A DNA stretch of 64,000 nucleotides from assembly GCF_002797975.1 (NCBI RefSeq), contig NZ_PGET01000001.1, forward strand, positions 3,417,501 through 3,481,500, read 5' to 3'. This stretch comes from [Clostridium] celerecrescens 18A. GTDB taxonomy: Bacteria > Bacillota > Clostridia > Lachnospirales > Lachnospiraceae. Each line of letters begins with the position of its first letter. The first letter of the stretch is position 1. This document shows, piece after piece, positions 33,342 through 42,291 of this stretch. The notes beneath the pieces were generated by a model. That model saw nothing but the letters and a program-made list of their open reading frames with translations. It was not told where the DNA came from and did no database searches. Made by a program: the position numbers and the translations under genes.

Positions 33342-34604
33342 ATGAATAATGTCATATTTCATATCGACGTAAACTCCGCCTTTCTAAGCTGGGAAGCAGC
33401 ATATCGAATCCATCATTTGGGGGGAACTTTGGATTTGCGGGATATACCCTCAGCGGTTGGCGGAGATATTACAAAAAGGCATGGTATTATACTTGCCAAA
33501 AGCGTACCGGCAAAGAAGTATCATATAAAAACCGGGGAGTCCGTGACTGAGGCACTAAGAAAGTGCCCTGACCTGGTTTTAGTTCCCCCAAACTACAATC
33601 TCTACCAAAAATCTTCGTCTGCATTTATTCATATCCTGAAACAATATTCTCCTATTGTGGAGCAGTATTCCATTGATGAGGCGTTTATGGATATGACTGG
33701 TACTGAATCATTGTTTGGAGATCCTTATCAGGCAGCAAATGATATAAAAGAACATATACACAAAGAACTTGGCTTTACCGTAAACATTGGAGTTTCAAAC
33801 AATAAAGTCCTGGCCAAGATGGCATCTGACTTTAAAAAGCCTGACAAAGTGCATACGCTGTGGTTAAGTGAAATAAAAGAAAAAATGTGGCCATTATCTG
33901 TAAAAGAATTATTTTTTGTGGGCAGGGCAACCTTTCAGAAATTACGGAATCTGGGAATCAAGACCATAGGAGAATTGGCGCAGACGGATTTATCAGTCAT
34001 TAAAAGTCATTTCGGCAAGTATGGGGAGGTCATATGGTCTTTTGCAAACGGAATTGATGTTTCAGCAGTGGAACCTGCTCCCCCCCCAAATAAAGGTTAT
34101 GGGAATAGTACAACCACTTCATTTGATTTAGTGGATTCAAATACAGCCAGGTTAGTACTGTTATCATTGGCAGAGACAGTATCTGCCAGATTAAGAGAGG
34201 ACAATGTGAAAATCAGTGTGATTTCCGTGGGAATAAAAGACTATAACTTTGTATATTATGGTCATCAAAGAACTCTTGATACGCCAACAAATATCACTTA
34301 TGAAATCTATGAAACCGCTTGCCAAATATTTGATGAGATGTGGAATAAGATTCCTATCCGTCATTTAGGAATCCATACAAGCCATGTAACCACAGAGAAC
34401 AGCCGTCAATTAAATATATTCGATAAAGTAGATTATGAAAAAATGGAGCGGATGGATAAAGCAGTGGATGAAATCAGAAAGCGTTTTGGTATTGACTCAA
34501 TTAAAAGAGCAAGCTTTTTAAATGAAAAAGCAGTTGATCATATGAGCGGCGGAATCAGCCGGGAAAAACGGACCGCAGACTACAGCAAACAACATATATT
34601 GTAG
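33342..34604 (+). CDS. dinB: Y-family DNA polymerase IV (DinB/UmuC-like)
   Basis: A 420-residue translesion polymerase. Catalytic acidic residues are Asp9 (FHIDVNSAF) and Asp112-Glu113 (YSIDEAFMDM). The finger region, helix-hairpin-helix (FFVGRATFQKLRNLGIKTIGEL) and little-finger domain follow in order. A beta-clamp-binding motif QLNIF is near residue 366. GAGGTGATT precedes the ATG. Control by LexA is indicated by the box at 33303. The downstream gene starts 8 bases after the stop codon and is probably co-translated. In this branch the polymerase is often called UvrX- or UmuC-like; the exact subfamily cannot be settled by eye. Confidence 0.93.
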   Translation: MNNVIFHIDVNSAFLSWEAAYRIHHLGGTLDLRDIPSAVGGDITKRHGIILAKSVPAKKYHIKTGESVTEALRKCPDLVLVPPNYNLYQKSSSAFIHILKQYSPIVEQYSIDEAFMDMTGTESLFGDPYQAANDIKEHIHKELGFTVNIGVSNNKVLAKMASDFKKPDKVHTLWLSEIKEKMWPLSVKELFFVGRATFQKLRNLGIKTIGELAQTDLSVIKSHFGKYGEVIWSFANGIDVSAVEPAPPPNKGYGNSTTTSFDLVDSNTARLVLLSLAETVSARLREDNVKISVISVGIKDYNFVYYGHQRTLDTPTNITYEIYETACQIFDEMWNKIPIRHLGIHTSHVTTENSRQLNIFDKVDYEKMERMDKAVDEIRKRFGIDSIKRASFLNEKAVDHMSGGISREKRTADYSKQHIL

Positions 34605-34612
34605 GTGAAGAT

Positions 34613-34924
34613 ATGGGAGTATTTGGAATTGGGACTAATGTAAAAGATATTAACAGCAAAGAACCGCAAGGTAAAATGTATCATGTCGCCTGCAAGGTAT
34701 GGTTTACCGCCAGCTGCAATCCCAGGCCTTTAAGTCTTAAGTTTGAAGGCGATGATGGTATCATACAAACAGTATCTGAAATAACCATAAAATGTTCAGA
34801 AGATAAAAATTATAACGGAATTCCATCAAAAGAATTTCAATGTGATGCAATCATTGGGGGCCTGAAAAGAGAATTTAAACTGATCTTTTATATGGAATCC
34901 TGTAAATGGGTTATGATAATATAA
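34613..34924 (+). CDS. Unknown protein in the dinB operon
   Basis: A 103-residue protein, 8 bases behind dinB and with its own AGGTGA ribosome site. It is soluble and beta-rich by appearance, with Cys at about positions 27, 35, 61 and 77 and motifs KVWFTASCNPRPLSLKFEGDDG and CDAIIGGLKREFKLIFYMESCKW. It is not related to YolD or YqzH, the small partners of Bacillus Y-family polymerases. Its place after a LexA box implies DNA-damage induction. A role as accessory factor of the polymerase is an inference. Confidence 0.78.
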   Translation: MGVFGIGTNVKDINSKEPQGKMYHVACKVWFTASCNPRPLSLKFEGDDGIIQTVSEITIKCSEDKNYNGIPSKEFQCDAIIGGLKREFKLIFYMESCKWVMII

Positions 34925-34926
34925 AT

Positions 34927-34956
34927 AGGTGGGGCCGGGATCCCGGGTACCCACCT
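34927..34956. terminator. Hairpin between the convergent dinB operon and cysteine-rich peptide gene
   Basis: AGGTGGG pairs with CCCACCT, with GGGATCCC inside the loop able to pair with itself. The minus-strand tail is ATTTATATT. It probably works in both directions, though neither U-tract is strong. Confidence 0.5.
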
Positions 34957-35014
34957 GTATTATTTACACTGATAGTCCCGGATCCTGCAGTACCCTGCTA
35001 TCCTTTAGTGATTA

Positions 35015-35107
35015 TTACCACCACCAGTTACATCTGTTACATCCAAAAAAGCAATTACAAAAATTGCATCTGCAATTTCTCCGGCAGCCCCTGTTAAAGC
35101 AACACAT
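35015..35107 (-). CDS. 30-residue cysteine-rich peptide
   Basis: A tiny gene with a textbook ribosome site (GGGAGGG, 6 bases before ATG 35107) encoding 30 residues, nine of them Cys (positions 2, 3, 8, 12, 14, 17, 19, 23 and 26), with many Arg and Asn and a C-terminal WWW. It has no signal peptide. A sigma-K-like promoter (35141-35169) lies 33 bases upstream, which would fit a late spore-coat or crust component cross-linked by disulfides. Metal binding is another option. A longer frame on the same strand (35005-35274) lacks a good start and is judged a shadow. Confidence 0.6.
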   Translation of the reverse strand: MCCFNRGCRRNCRCNFCNCFFGCNRCNWWW

Positions 35108-35140
35108 ATATTTCCCTCCCTTCTAAGTAACGTTATACTA

Positions 35141-35169
35141 TACTTTATGGTACCAATAGACAAGATGTG
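35141..35169 (-). promoter_or_regulatory. Possible sigma-K promoter of the cysteine-rich peptide
   Basis: On the minus strand CACA (35169-35166), 16 bases and CATAAAGTA (35149-35141) match the late mother-cell sigma-K consensus (AC at -35, CATAnnnTA at -10). Confidence 0.45.
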
Positions 35170-35274
35170 AAAATCGGGTTCCATGCCAAACATATTTAAC
35201 GGCTTATAAAGTAAGAGGGCGCATTGCTCATGGCTAAAATTCAGCCATAGAGCAACACTCCCACAATCAATCAA

Positions 35275-37299
35275 TTATACATGGAGCACTTCTCCGGCAT
35301 AAAGTCTTTCTCCTTCTTTCCTGTCACTGACATTGAAAACGCAGACATTTCCTGTAGCAAAACATTCCTCTGCTATTACAGCATCAGAAGTATGGAGGAC
35401 TTCATCATTGCAGAGAATTACAACATAGCTTCGATTTCCCACCGTGATTTTCACGGCCTGAGCTTCACTCTCTGTTAGTGGTTTACGAAGTGTATGGCTG
35501 TATGTCTCCACCACCTTCACTTTGGCCGGTTCTGCTGCAGAAGAATTCCCGCCATTTATGACCGTAATCATACCGGCAAATCCCTTCTTTTTCAAAACTG
35601 AAGTAACCACATCATTCTCTTCCCACTGATTGTAATGTCTTGAGGTCACTCCTCTGCTGCTTTCAAGTAAGGCATCCTTTGTCAAAAAGTTTAAAAATAC
35701 TCTGGTCTCTTTTCCTTGAAAAGTCACTGAATTTACTTCTGTAAAAACCTTTCCTTCCGGTGCAAAATGAAAATATTGCCTGTATTCATGTTCTCCTTCT
35801 GCATAAAATTGATCGTGAATCAGATAAATATCTGGTTTGATCCAGATGATACGCCGGTTCACAAAGATACCCTTTTTCCTATATCCCAGATGACCGCCCT
35901 GAACAAATTCTGCAATCTCTCCGGCTCTGTATGTTCTGTTTACAGGAAGAGAAAGCTTATTCGTATACCAGGAATCTTCAAATGTAGTAAAAGATTCCCC
36001 ATCTATTGTTGTGGTATTATGGCCTGGATTGTCCTTCAGAGCAAAACGAAGAGGGACATTCATATAGGTTGATCTGCCGCCATCAACCAGTACATCTTCT
36101 CCATTCACAACTAAATCCACATGCATTTTATCCCCATGACAATGACCGGTACTCATTGCTCCGCAGGTAAAATGAAGAAGATTGGAATTTCGATTCCAGT
36201 TTTCCCTTAAATAATAATCTCCACTGTTCTCCAGGCAGGCGGATATAAAATCTGGTTCTCTTACAGGTAGTAAAGCATAGTCAGCGCAGGCATTGCTTCC
36301 AAAGTCCCAGGCTCCTTCATAATCCATAAGCTCATAACCGCCCCATTTTAAGACAGGATCCTGGAACAACCATGCTCCCATGGTGATTTTATCCCGTAAA
36401 TCTGTATCATCAGAATCTCCATGAGTAAATTGATGGCTGTCCGGCTTTTTCCACATAACATTAGCCAGTGCCATGCGATGAACCGCATCCTCCAAATCCG
36501 GCTTAAGTGGTATCCCATTTGCTCTTGCAAGAAAAATCACACAGCACAGACAATGATATACTTCATTGTGATACATAGGGGACTGCTCCCACTGGCTGCC
36601 GTCTTTGTAAACCTGCACCTTTACGGACTTATAGATCCTCTCCATAGCAATGGACGCCCACTCCTTTGTTTCATCACACTGAGGAAGTCCCATTGCAATC
36701 TCAAAAAGTCCGCTGTTCTCCAGAATGCACCAATTGCTCTGCAGTCTTTCGTCTCCGCCCTTTTCGACCAGCCTTCTGGCATGGAGCCTCAGTGATTCTG
36801 CAAATCGGTCTAAAAAGTCCTCTGTTATTAAACTGCTGTTTTTAAAATAGCGGATCGCTTTCGTCCAGGTCTCTCCCCGAAGCCCAGTTTCCAGCAGGCG
36901 CCATGGTCCCATCGCTGTCTTTTCATCAAGCGGAACCCTGTCTATCCAATCATTCACCAGACCCAGAAAGCATGTAACATACGCTTCATCTCCCGTCATC
37001 TGCCAGGCCTGCCCCAGGCAAATGAAAAACCTATGTCTGTTAAACTGCCAGACAAATTCCGGATCACCGGAAGGCATATAGCTCCAGTCAATTTCCCCGG
37101 AAAAAACCATAGGTTCATAGGTACGCTCCATATCCCAGTTTAAATCAAACAGAAATGTGTTTTCACATACCTCGTTTGCAATCCGGAAAATATGCTCCGC
37201 ATCATCATTCCAATGTTTTTTACAATAACAGGCTGAATTCTCCGGGTCAGGGACAAAATAAGAAGCATCCGGTCTGTCAAAATACTGTTCTATTGTCAT
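35275..37299 (-). CDS. Heparinase II/III-family polysaccharide lyase
   Basis: A 674-residue protein. The N-terminal half is an (alpha/alpha)5-6 toroid domain (PEFVWQFNRHRFF, LETGLRGETW, NWCILENSGLFEIAMGL, SPMYHNEVYH). The C-terminal half is the beta-sandwich Hepar_II_III domain (TGHCHGDKMHVDLVVNGEDVLVDGG, about residues 385-409, with the likely active-site His). There is no signal peptide, so it should act inside the cell on imported oligosaccharides. It is the last gene of the operon importer-GH88-lyase, 13 bases after the GH88 stop. Heparin/heparan, chondroitin or other uronate-containing chains are possible; sequence does not decide. Confidence 0.85.
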   Translation of the reverse strand: MTIEQYFDRPDASYFVPDPENSACYCKKHWNDDAEHIFRIANEVCENTFLFDLNWDMERTYEPMVFSGEIDWSYMPSGDPEFVWQFNRHRFFICLGQAWQMTGDEAYVTCFLGLVNDWIDRVPLDEKTAMGPWRLLETGLRGETWTKAIRYFKNSSLITEDFLDRFAESLRLHARRLVEKGGDERLQSNWCILENSGLFEIAMGLPQCDETKEWASIAMERIYKSVKVQVYKDGSQWEQSPMYHNEVYHCLCCVIFLARANGIPLKPDLEDAVHRMALANVMWKKPDSHQFTHGDSDDTDLRDKITMGAWLFQDPVLKWGGYELMDYEGAWDFGSNACADYALLPVREPDFISACLENSGDYYLRENWNRNSNLLHFTCGAMSTGHCHGDKMHVDLVVNGEDVLVDGGRSTYMNVPLRFALKDNPGHNTTTIDGESFTTFEDSWYTNKLSLPVNRTYRAGEIAEFVQGGHLGYRKKGIFVNRRIIWIKPDIYLIHDQFYAEGEHEYRQYFHFAPEGKVFTEVNSVTFQGKETRVFLNFLTKDALLESSRGVTSRHYNQWEENDVVTSVLKKKGFAGMITVINGGNSSAAEPAKVKVVETYSHTLRKPLTESEAQAVKITVGNRSYVVILCNDEVLHTSDAVIAEECFATGNVCVFNVSDRKEGERLYAGEVLHV

Positions 37300-37312
37300 T
37301 TACACTTCTCCA

Positions 37313-38491
37313 TTAATACCAGTATGGCTCCCAGTCTTTAGAAAGCCGGGTCAATGCCTCCATATAAAAGTAGTCGCCCCAAAGAACACACTCATCAACT
37401 CCGTGGTTTGGACATGTGTTATATGGAGAACTCTTTGCATAGGTTCCATGTAACAGAAGACCATTTGATACAGCCGGATCAGTCACCGCGCACTCCGTAA
37501 CCAGTGCATGCAGAAGCCTTTTCGCCATACCTGTATAATATTCTGCTTTTTCATTTGGAAGATATTTGCTCATCTCAAGCATACCGCAGGCTGCAATTGC
37601 TGCTGCAGAAGAATCCCTTGGTTCATCGCTTCCGTCATTAAAATCAAAATCCCAGTAAGGGACCATATCCTTAGGCAAATGCTCCAGAAAAAAATCCGTT
37701 ACTTTGCAGAAAATATCAGCATATTCCTCATTCCTAAGAAATTTATAAGCAAGTGCAGATCCGTAGATTCCCCATGCCTGCCCTCTTGCCCAGGCAGAAC
37801 CATCCCGATACCCCTGATGGGTAACACCCTTCTTTGGTTCTCCGGTCTCAATATCAAAGAAAAAAGTATGATAGGTGGAATGATCTTCTCTAATAATATT
37901 TTTCATGGCTGTCTTAATATGCGCTTCTGCTTTTTTTATGTAGTTTTCCTCTTTGGTCACCTCACCTGCCCAGAAAAGCAGAGGCATATTAAGAAGGCAA
38001 TCGATGATCATACGGTAATTATTCTCTTCCCCAAGCTTTCCCCAAGCCTGAAAAAACTGGCCTTTTTCATGAAATCTCATCATCAGATGATCTGCTGCCA
38101 TAACAGCAGCTTCTTTACCAGTCGTATTTCCCGTAAGTTTATACGCAGCTACACAGGAGGGGCAGTATAAAAACCCCATGTCATGGTGATTCACCCCATC
38201 CTTTTCTTTGATCCTTCTATAAAAATCCTTTACTTCGATTTCAGCTGTATCTCTTAATGACTCATCTCCTGTTTTCTCATAAGCCAGCCACACCTCACCA
38301 GTCCAGAACCCAGGCGTCCATTCGTAGTTGGTTCCCTGCTGGTAGAAATTATTCACACTTGCTTCCTGTGGAAATTGTACTGTAAACTGATCCGTCGCTT
38401 TTTTGATCAGTCCGGCCGCCTTATCATAGGCAGCTTTTAGCATTCCATCATCAATTTCCCTGTGCTGTAATAGCTCTTCTCTTGTTTGCAT
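37313..38491 (-). CDS. GH88 unsaturated glucuronyl hydrolase (UGL)
   Basis: A 392-residue cytoplasmic enzyme that removes the 4,5-unsaturated uronic acid generated by the partner lyase, using hydration of the double bond. GH88 motifs: TPGFWTGEVWLAYEKTGD (about residues 59-76), the catalytic Asp in NHHDMGFLYCPS (about 102-104) and in MIIDCLLNMPLL (about 162), then HQGYRDGSAWARGQAWGIYG. GAGGAGG precedes the ATG. The pairing with a heparinase II/III protein supports degradation of glycosaminoglycan-type oligosaccharides. Confidence 0.92.
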   Translation of the reverse strand: MQTREELLQHREIDDGMLKAAYDKAAGLIKKATDQFTVQFPQEASVNNFYQQGTNYEWTPGFWTGEVWLAYEKTGDESLRDTAEIEVKDFYRRIKEKDGVNHHDMGFLYCPSCVAAYKLTGNTTGKEAAVMAADHLMMRFHEKGQFFQAWGKLGEENNYRMIIDCLLNMPLLFWAGEVTKEENYIKKAEAHIKTAMKNIIREDHSTYHTFFFDIETGEPKKGVTHQGYRDGSAWARGQAWGIYGSALAYKFLRNEEYADIFCKVTDFFLEHLPKDMVPYWDFDFNDGSDEPRDSSAAAIAACGMLEMSKYLPNEKAEYYTGMAKRLLHALVTECAVTDPAVSNGLLLHGTYAKSSPYNTCPNHGVDECVLWGDYFYMEALTRLSKDWEPYWY

Positions 38492-38529
38492 ATACCGTTC
38501 CTCCTCATATCGCCAAGTAAAAGATACAC

Positions 38530-39408
38530 TTATTCCTTCACTGCTCCAATCATAACTCCCTTTGTAAAATATTTCTGTAAAAATGGGTATACGAATAAAA
38601 TCGGAACAGTGGCCACCATGATTGTGGCATACTTAATGCTCTGTGCAATGGCCTCCGCATCAGCTCCCGCGCCTCCGTTCATCGCCTGTAAATCATTGGA
38701 TATAAGGATTTCCCTTAAGATAACCTGAAGAGGATATAATTCCCGGTCTCTTAAGATGGCAGAAGCCCAGAACCATGCATTCCATATGGAAACTCCATAA
38801 TACAGAACCATAACTGCCATAATAGCTTTAGACAGGGGCAAAATAATTTTAAACAAAATGGTAATATGACCAGCTCCGTCAATTCTGGCTGCTTCGGTTA
38901 AGCTGTCAGGAATGGATTCAAAGGATGTTCTTAAGATAATCATATTATAAGTACTGATCATAAATGGAATGATGAGTCCCCATCTGCTGTTAATCAGATG
39001 CAAATCCTTTAGATTTAAATAAAACGGAATCATTCCTCCTGAGAAAAACATAGTAAACAACACAAACAGCATCAATGGCTTTTTAAACATAACACCCTTT
39101 CTGGAAAAGAAATAAGCTGCAAGTGCAGTCATTACCAGATCCAGAGCAACACCCACCACCAGAATAAACAGAGTATTTGCATAACCTTTTAAAATCATAG
39201 GGTTTTCAAACACCTTCAAATATGCCTGAAGATTAAATCCCAGGGGCTTTAATAAGAAGCCTGAATGTGCAATCAGCTGGCTGCTGTCGCTGAATGAAGC
39301 CATAGCCACAAACCACATGGGATATAAACAGATTAATGCAACAATAGTTAAAATAATATAATTGACTACATGAAATATTCTCTCTCCGCGGGAAATTTTA
39401 ACTTTCAT
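38530..39408 (-). CDS. Carbohydrate ABC transporter permease, LplC/YtcP type
   Basis: A 292-residue permease with about six membrane segments and the EAA loop EAARIDGAGHITILFKIILPLSK (about residues 184-206). The sequence ends with YFTKGVMIGAVKE, the usual end in this LplC subgroup. AGGAGGAG lies before the ATG, and the upstream permease ends 12 bases earlier. It works with the permease at 39421 and lipoprotein at 40456. No ATPase is encoded, so an MsmX-like ATPase encoded elsewhere must serve it. Confidence 0.9.
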   Translation of the reverse strand: MKVKISRGERIFHVVNYIILTIVALICLYPMWFVAMASFSDSSQLIAHSGFLLKPLGFNLQAYLKVFENPMILKGYANTLFILVVGVALDLVMTALAAYFFSRKGVMFKKPLMLFVLFTMFFSGGMIPFYLNLKDLHLINSRWGLIIPFMISTYNMIILRTSFESIPDSLTEAARIDGAGHITILFKIILPLSKAIMAVMVLYYGVSIWNAWFWASAILRDRELYPLQVILREILISNDLQAMNGGAGADAEAIAQSIKYATIMVATVPILFVYPFLQKYFTKGVMIGAVKE

Positions 39409-39420
39409 CTTTCTCCTCCT

Positions 39421-40350
39421 TTACCACAGGCTGTTTTCTGTTGTTTTTTTAGAGACTTTATTCGTAATATACAACAGAACACAGTTGATCACAGAATTAA
39501 ACAGACCAATAGCGGTTGAATAACTCCAATCCTGCTCAATCAGACCTGCACGGTATACATAAGAAGAAATAATATCTGCAGTTTGATAGGTAGACGGATT
39601 ATATAGTAGAATCGTTTTCTCATATCCCATACACATCAGGGATCCCATTCTTAAAATCAGCATGATGATAATCGTAGGCGCAATTCCAGGTAATGTTACA
39701 TGAAGAAGCTGTTTCCATTTCCCTGCACCGTCAATAGAGGCTGCTTCATATAACTGACTGTCAACACCAGATAATGCAGAAAGATAGATAATTGATCCCC
39801 AGCCAATCTCCTGCCATATACTGGTGGCGGTATATATTGTACGGAAATACGCAGGGTTCTGAAGAAGGGGATTCCGTGTTCCACCAAACAGTGCAACAAT
39901 ATCATTAAAAAGGCCGGTTGTCAGACAGAAATCCTTAATCATACCACAGGCAACTACCAGTGAAATAAAATGAGGCAGATAGGTAATTGTCTGAGAGAAT
40001 TTTTTAAATTTAGCATTTTTTACTTCATTCAGCAAAAGGGCCAGAATAATAGGAGCCGGGAACCCAAATATAATACTATAGATACTTAGCAACAGAGTAT
40101 TTTTCAAAAGTCTTCCGAAATAAGGACTTGTAAAAAACCTGGTGAAATTTTCAAACCCCACCCATTCACTGCCAAACACTCCTTTGGCAGGTGTAAAATC
40201 TTTAAATGCAATAATTGCACCATACATCGGTTTATACATAAAAACAGCATAATAAATAAGGACAGGAAGCACCAGCAGATATAACGTCCAGTTTCTCTGT
40301 AAATCTTTCCTGATTCTATTGCTCAACGAATTTCCCATCATTCCTTCCAT
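39421..40350 (-). CDS. Carbohydrate ABC transporter permease, LplB/YteP type
   Basis: A 309-residue permease with about six membrane segments and EAA loop EAASIDGAGKWKQLLHVTLPG (about residues 212-232). YKPMYGAIIAFKDF near residue 44 is typical of LplB-type permeases for complex oligosaccharides. Several in-frame ATG codons (40350, 40341, 40338) lie close together after AAAGGAAGG, so the start is uncertain by four residues. It follows the binding protein gene after about 105 bases that contain an imperfect hairpin, a common way to lower permease relative to binding-protein expression. Confidence 0.9.
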   Translation of the reverse strand: MEGMMGNSLSNRIRKDLQRNWTLYLLVLPVLIYYAVFMYKPMYGAIIAFKDFTPAKGVFGSEWVGFENFTRFFTSPYFGRLLKNTLLLSIYSIIFGFPAPIILALLLNEVKNAKFKKFSQTITYLPHFISLVVACGMIKDFCLTTGLFNDIVALFGGTRNPLLQNPAYFRTIYTATSIWQEIGWGSIIYLSALSGVDSQLYEAASIDGAGKWKQLLHVTLPGIAPTIIIMLILRMGSLMCMGYEKTILLYNPSTYQTADIISSYVYRAGLIEQDWSYSTAIGLFNSVINCVLLYITNKVSKKTTENSLW

Positions 40351-40397
40351 CCCTTCCTTTCATCTGAATACTTGATCCGAAGACTTTGATCTGAAAA

Positions 40398-40430
40398 CAG
40401 CCGGGACTGACTATGCAATCGCCCCGGCCG
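40398..40430 (-). terminator. Intercistronic attenuating hairpin after the binding-protein gene
   Basis: CAGCCGGG and CCCGGCCG can pair with one mismatch around a 17-base loop; on the minus strand TTTTC follows. It probably stops part of the transcripts. Confidence 0.45.
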
Positions 40431-40455
40431 TATTTTAATTGGAAATCAACCAGAA

Positions 40456-42126
40456 TTATCTAGCTTCATAACGCTCTAAAGCTGCGTTCTCAATCTCAAG
40501 TGCACGGTCCAGTTTCATATCCTTTAATGTCTGGATATAATTATCCCATTTATCAAAGCTTTCTGTACCAAAGATAAATTTAAGGGTCATTTCATCTATA
40601 TAAGTATTAAGTTCATTTGTAATAGTGGCCAGCTCCTTAGACTCCTCCTGCGTTGGAGTGATATTTGGAACCGTATGTTTGCTTGCATCTGCAACCTCCC
40701 ATACCTGTGGACAATCCTTAACGGTAGGAAGCTGTAAATACTGCTCTAGATAATTAAGATCCTGTACAAATGGTCCGTTATAATTAGCACGTACGTATTT
40801 TGATAAAGACTGTGCCAGCGGCCAGCCATCCGGGTTATTCATAACCAGATCGGTATAAACAGCTTTCCCATCCTTCATCTCATAAGAAACACCTTCAACA
40901 CCATAATTAAATAAGTTATGCCCTGCCTCAGAATAACCATAATCCAATAATCTGGCTGCCAATTCTACATTTTTACAGCTGGAGGTAATGGCTGCTCCCA
41001 CATCAGGGAATTTATTTTCCATATAGCCATATTCAGGTGTAGCACCCTTTTCTAACGTTGGAGTTGGAGCCGGAACCAGCAAATAGTCAGGATTGCTCTT
41101 CTGTGCGCTTGTCATAAACAGCTGCATACGGCTTGCTGCCCAGCCTACAGAAACACCTGCTTTATCACTGGTCATTTTAGCCGTTACCTGATCACCATTA
41201 AGAGTAGCAATATCCTTATCAATCAGTCCCTCCTGATACCACTGGTTCATAGTCATCAGATAATCCTTATATCCGTCCTGAGCAGGTGCAAAAGCAATCT
41301 TGCCCTCATCATCTATGATAAACCATGTAGAGTTTGCAGCGCCTACATGATAGGCGAATGCAAATGGGTTGGACTGTTTGAAGTTGGTCCAGTCAAAGCT
41401 AACAGGAGCCTCTGCACCCTTCTTTTCCTTAAATGCAGTCAGTACTGTATGCCACTCGTCGATGGTTGTAGGAACCTCAAGTCCCAGTTCTTCCAGCCAA
41501 TCCTTACGGATGAACCCGCCTACTGTATAGCGCAGCTTATCTTCACCGCGGATGAATGGGAATGCAAAATAGTGGCCGTCATCTGTCTTAATCATCTTAT
41601 CTACATCAGGGTTTTCTGCCAGGTATTTTTTAAGGTTTGGGCAATACAGATCAAAAACATCATTTAAAGGAATGATAACTCCATCCTTAATTGCTTTTTC
41701 CGGACCGCCTGGATACATCTTCACCCATTGCCACTCCATAATATCAGGGAGATTTCCATCAGCAATAATTAAATTAAACTGTTCCTTTGCCTGGTCCGCA
41801 CCTGCTGCGGGATGCTGGAACTTAATTGTAACACCGGTCTGTTCCTGTAACGCTTTTCCTAATTCAGTTTCACCTAAATTAGTAAAGTTAGCTGATGCGT
41901 TCGGATTTAGCTGAAGCCAATAGGTAAGCTCCCCTCCCTTAGTCAGTGGATAAGATACCTCTCCCCCTGCTTCCGCATTCGAACTGTTTTCCCCGGTATT
42001 TGCTGTTTCCTTTGTTTCCCCTGCCCCTGGGGCTGCCCCTGTTTTACTTCCACACCCTGCCAGCAGTGAGATGGCAGTCGCCGCTGCTACTAATACGGCG
42101 ATCGGCTTTTTAAAATTTCTCTTCAT
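40456..42126 (-). CDS. Extracellular solute-binding lipoprotein, LplA/YtcQ type
   Basis: A 556-residue lipoprotein with signal peptide and lipobox LLAGC (Cys near residue 25), then an Ala/Gly/Glu/Asn-rich linker. The mature part is of the long LplA type used for oligosaccharides: GELTYWLQLNPNASANF, GNLPDIMEWQW and DGHYFAFPFIRGEDKLRYTVGGFIRKDWLEELG. It opens the importer-GH88-heparinase operon and lies just downstream of the membrane-bound AraC regulator. The probable ligand is a uronate-containing oligosaccharide, judged from the enzymes in the operon. Confidence 0.92.
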   Translation of the reverse strand: MKRNFKKPIAVLVAAATAISLLAGCGSKTGAAPGAGETKETANTGENSSNAEAGGEVSYPLTKGGELTYWLQLNPNASANFTNLGETELGKALQEQTGVTIKFQHPAAGADQAKEQFNLIIADGNLPDIMEWQWVKMYPGGPEKAIKDGVIIPLNDVFDLYCPNLKKYLAENPDVDKMIKTDDGHYFAFPFIRGEDKLRYTVGGFIRKDWLEELGLEVPTTIDEWHTVLTAFKEKKGAEAPVSFDWTNFKQSNPFAFAYHVGAANSTWFIIDDEGKIAFAPAQDGYKDYLMTMNQWYQEGLIDKDIATLNGDQVTAKMTSDKAGVSVGWAASRMQLFMTSAQKSNPDYLLVPAPTPTLEKGATPEYGYMENKFPDVGAAITSSCKNVELAARLLDYGYSEAGHNLFNYGVEGVSYEMKDGKAVYTDLVMNNPDGWPLAQSLSKYVRANYNGPFVQDLNYLEQYLQLPTVKDCPQVWEVADASKHTVPNITPTQEESKELATITNELNTYIDEMTLKFIFGTESFDKWDNYIQTLKDMKLDRALEIENAALERYEAR

Positions 42127-42212
42127 AATACTTCCTCCTTCTTTTTATGCACATTGCACTTATTTCCTTATATTTTACATGCTACTATGTGCATTTTATA
42201 TATTCAAATATT

Positions 42213-42252
42213 AAAAAAGGTTGACAAAATCACATGATTTCATCAACCTTTC
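42213..42252 (-). terminator. Terminator of the membrane AraC regulator gene
   Basis: On the minus strand AAAGGTTGA...TCAACCTTT, with AAATCA/TGATTT inside, is followed by TTTAAT. Confidence 0.8.
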
Positions 42253-42291
42253 TTGACTAAAACTAAAATTCATTTACAATTTATCGAATCT

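Noticed and set aside
35005..35274. 89-codon minus-strand frame
   Set aside because: It has no ribosome site at its start and overlaps, in another frame, the much better supported cysteine-rich peptide gene.
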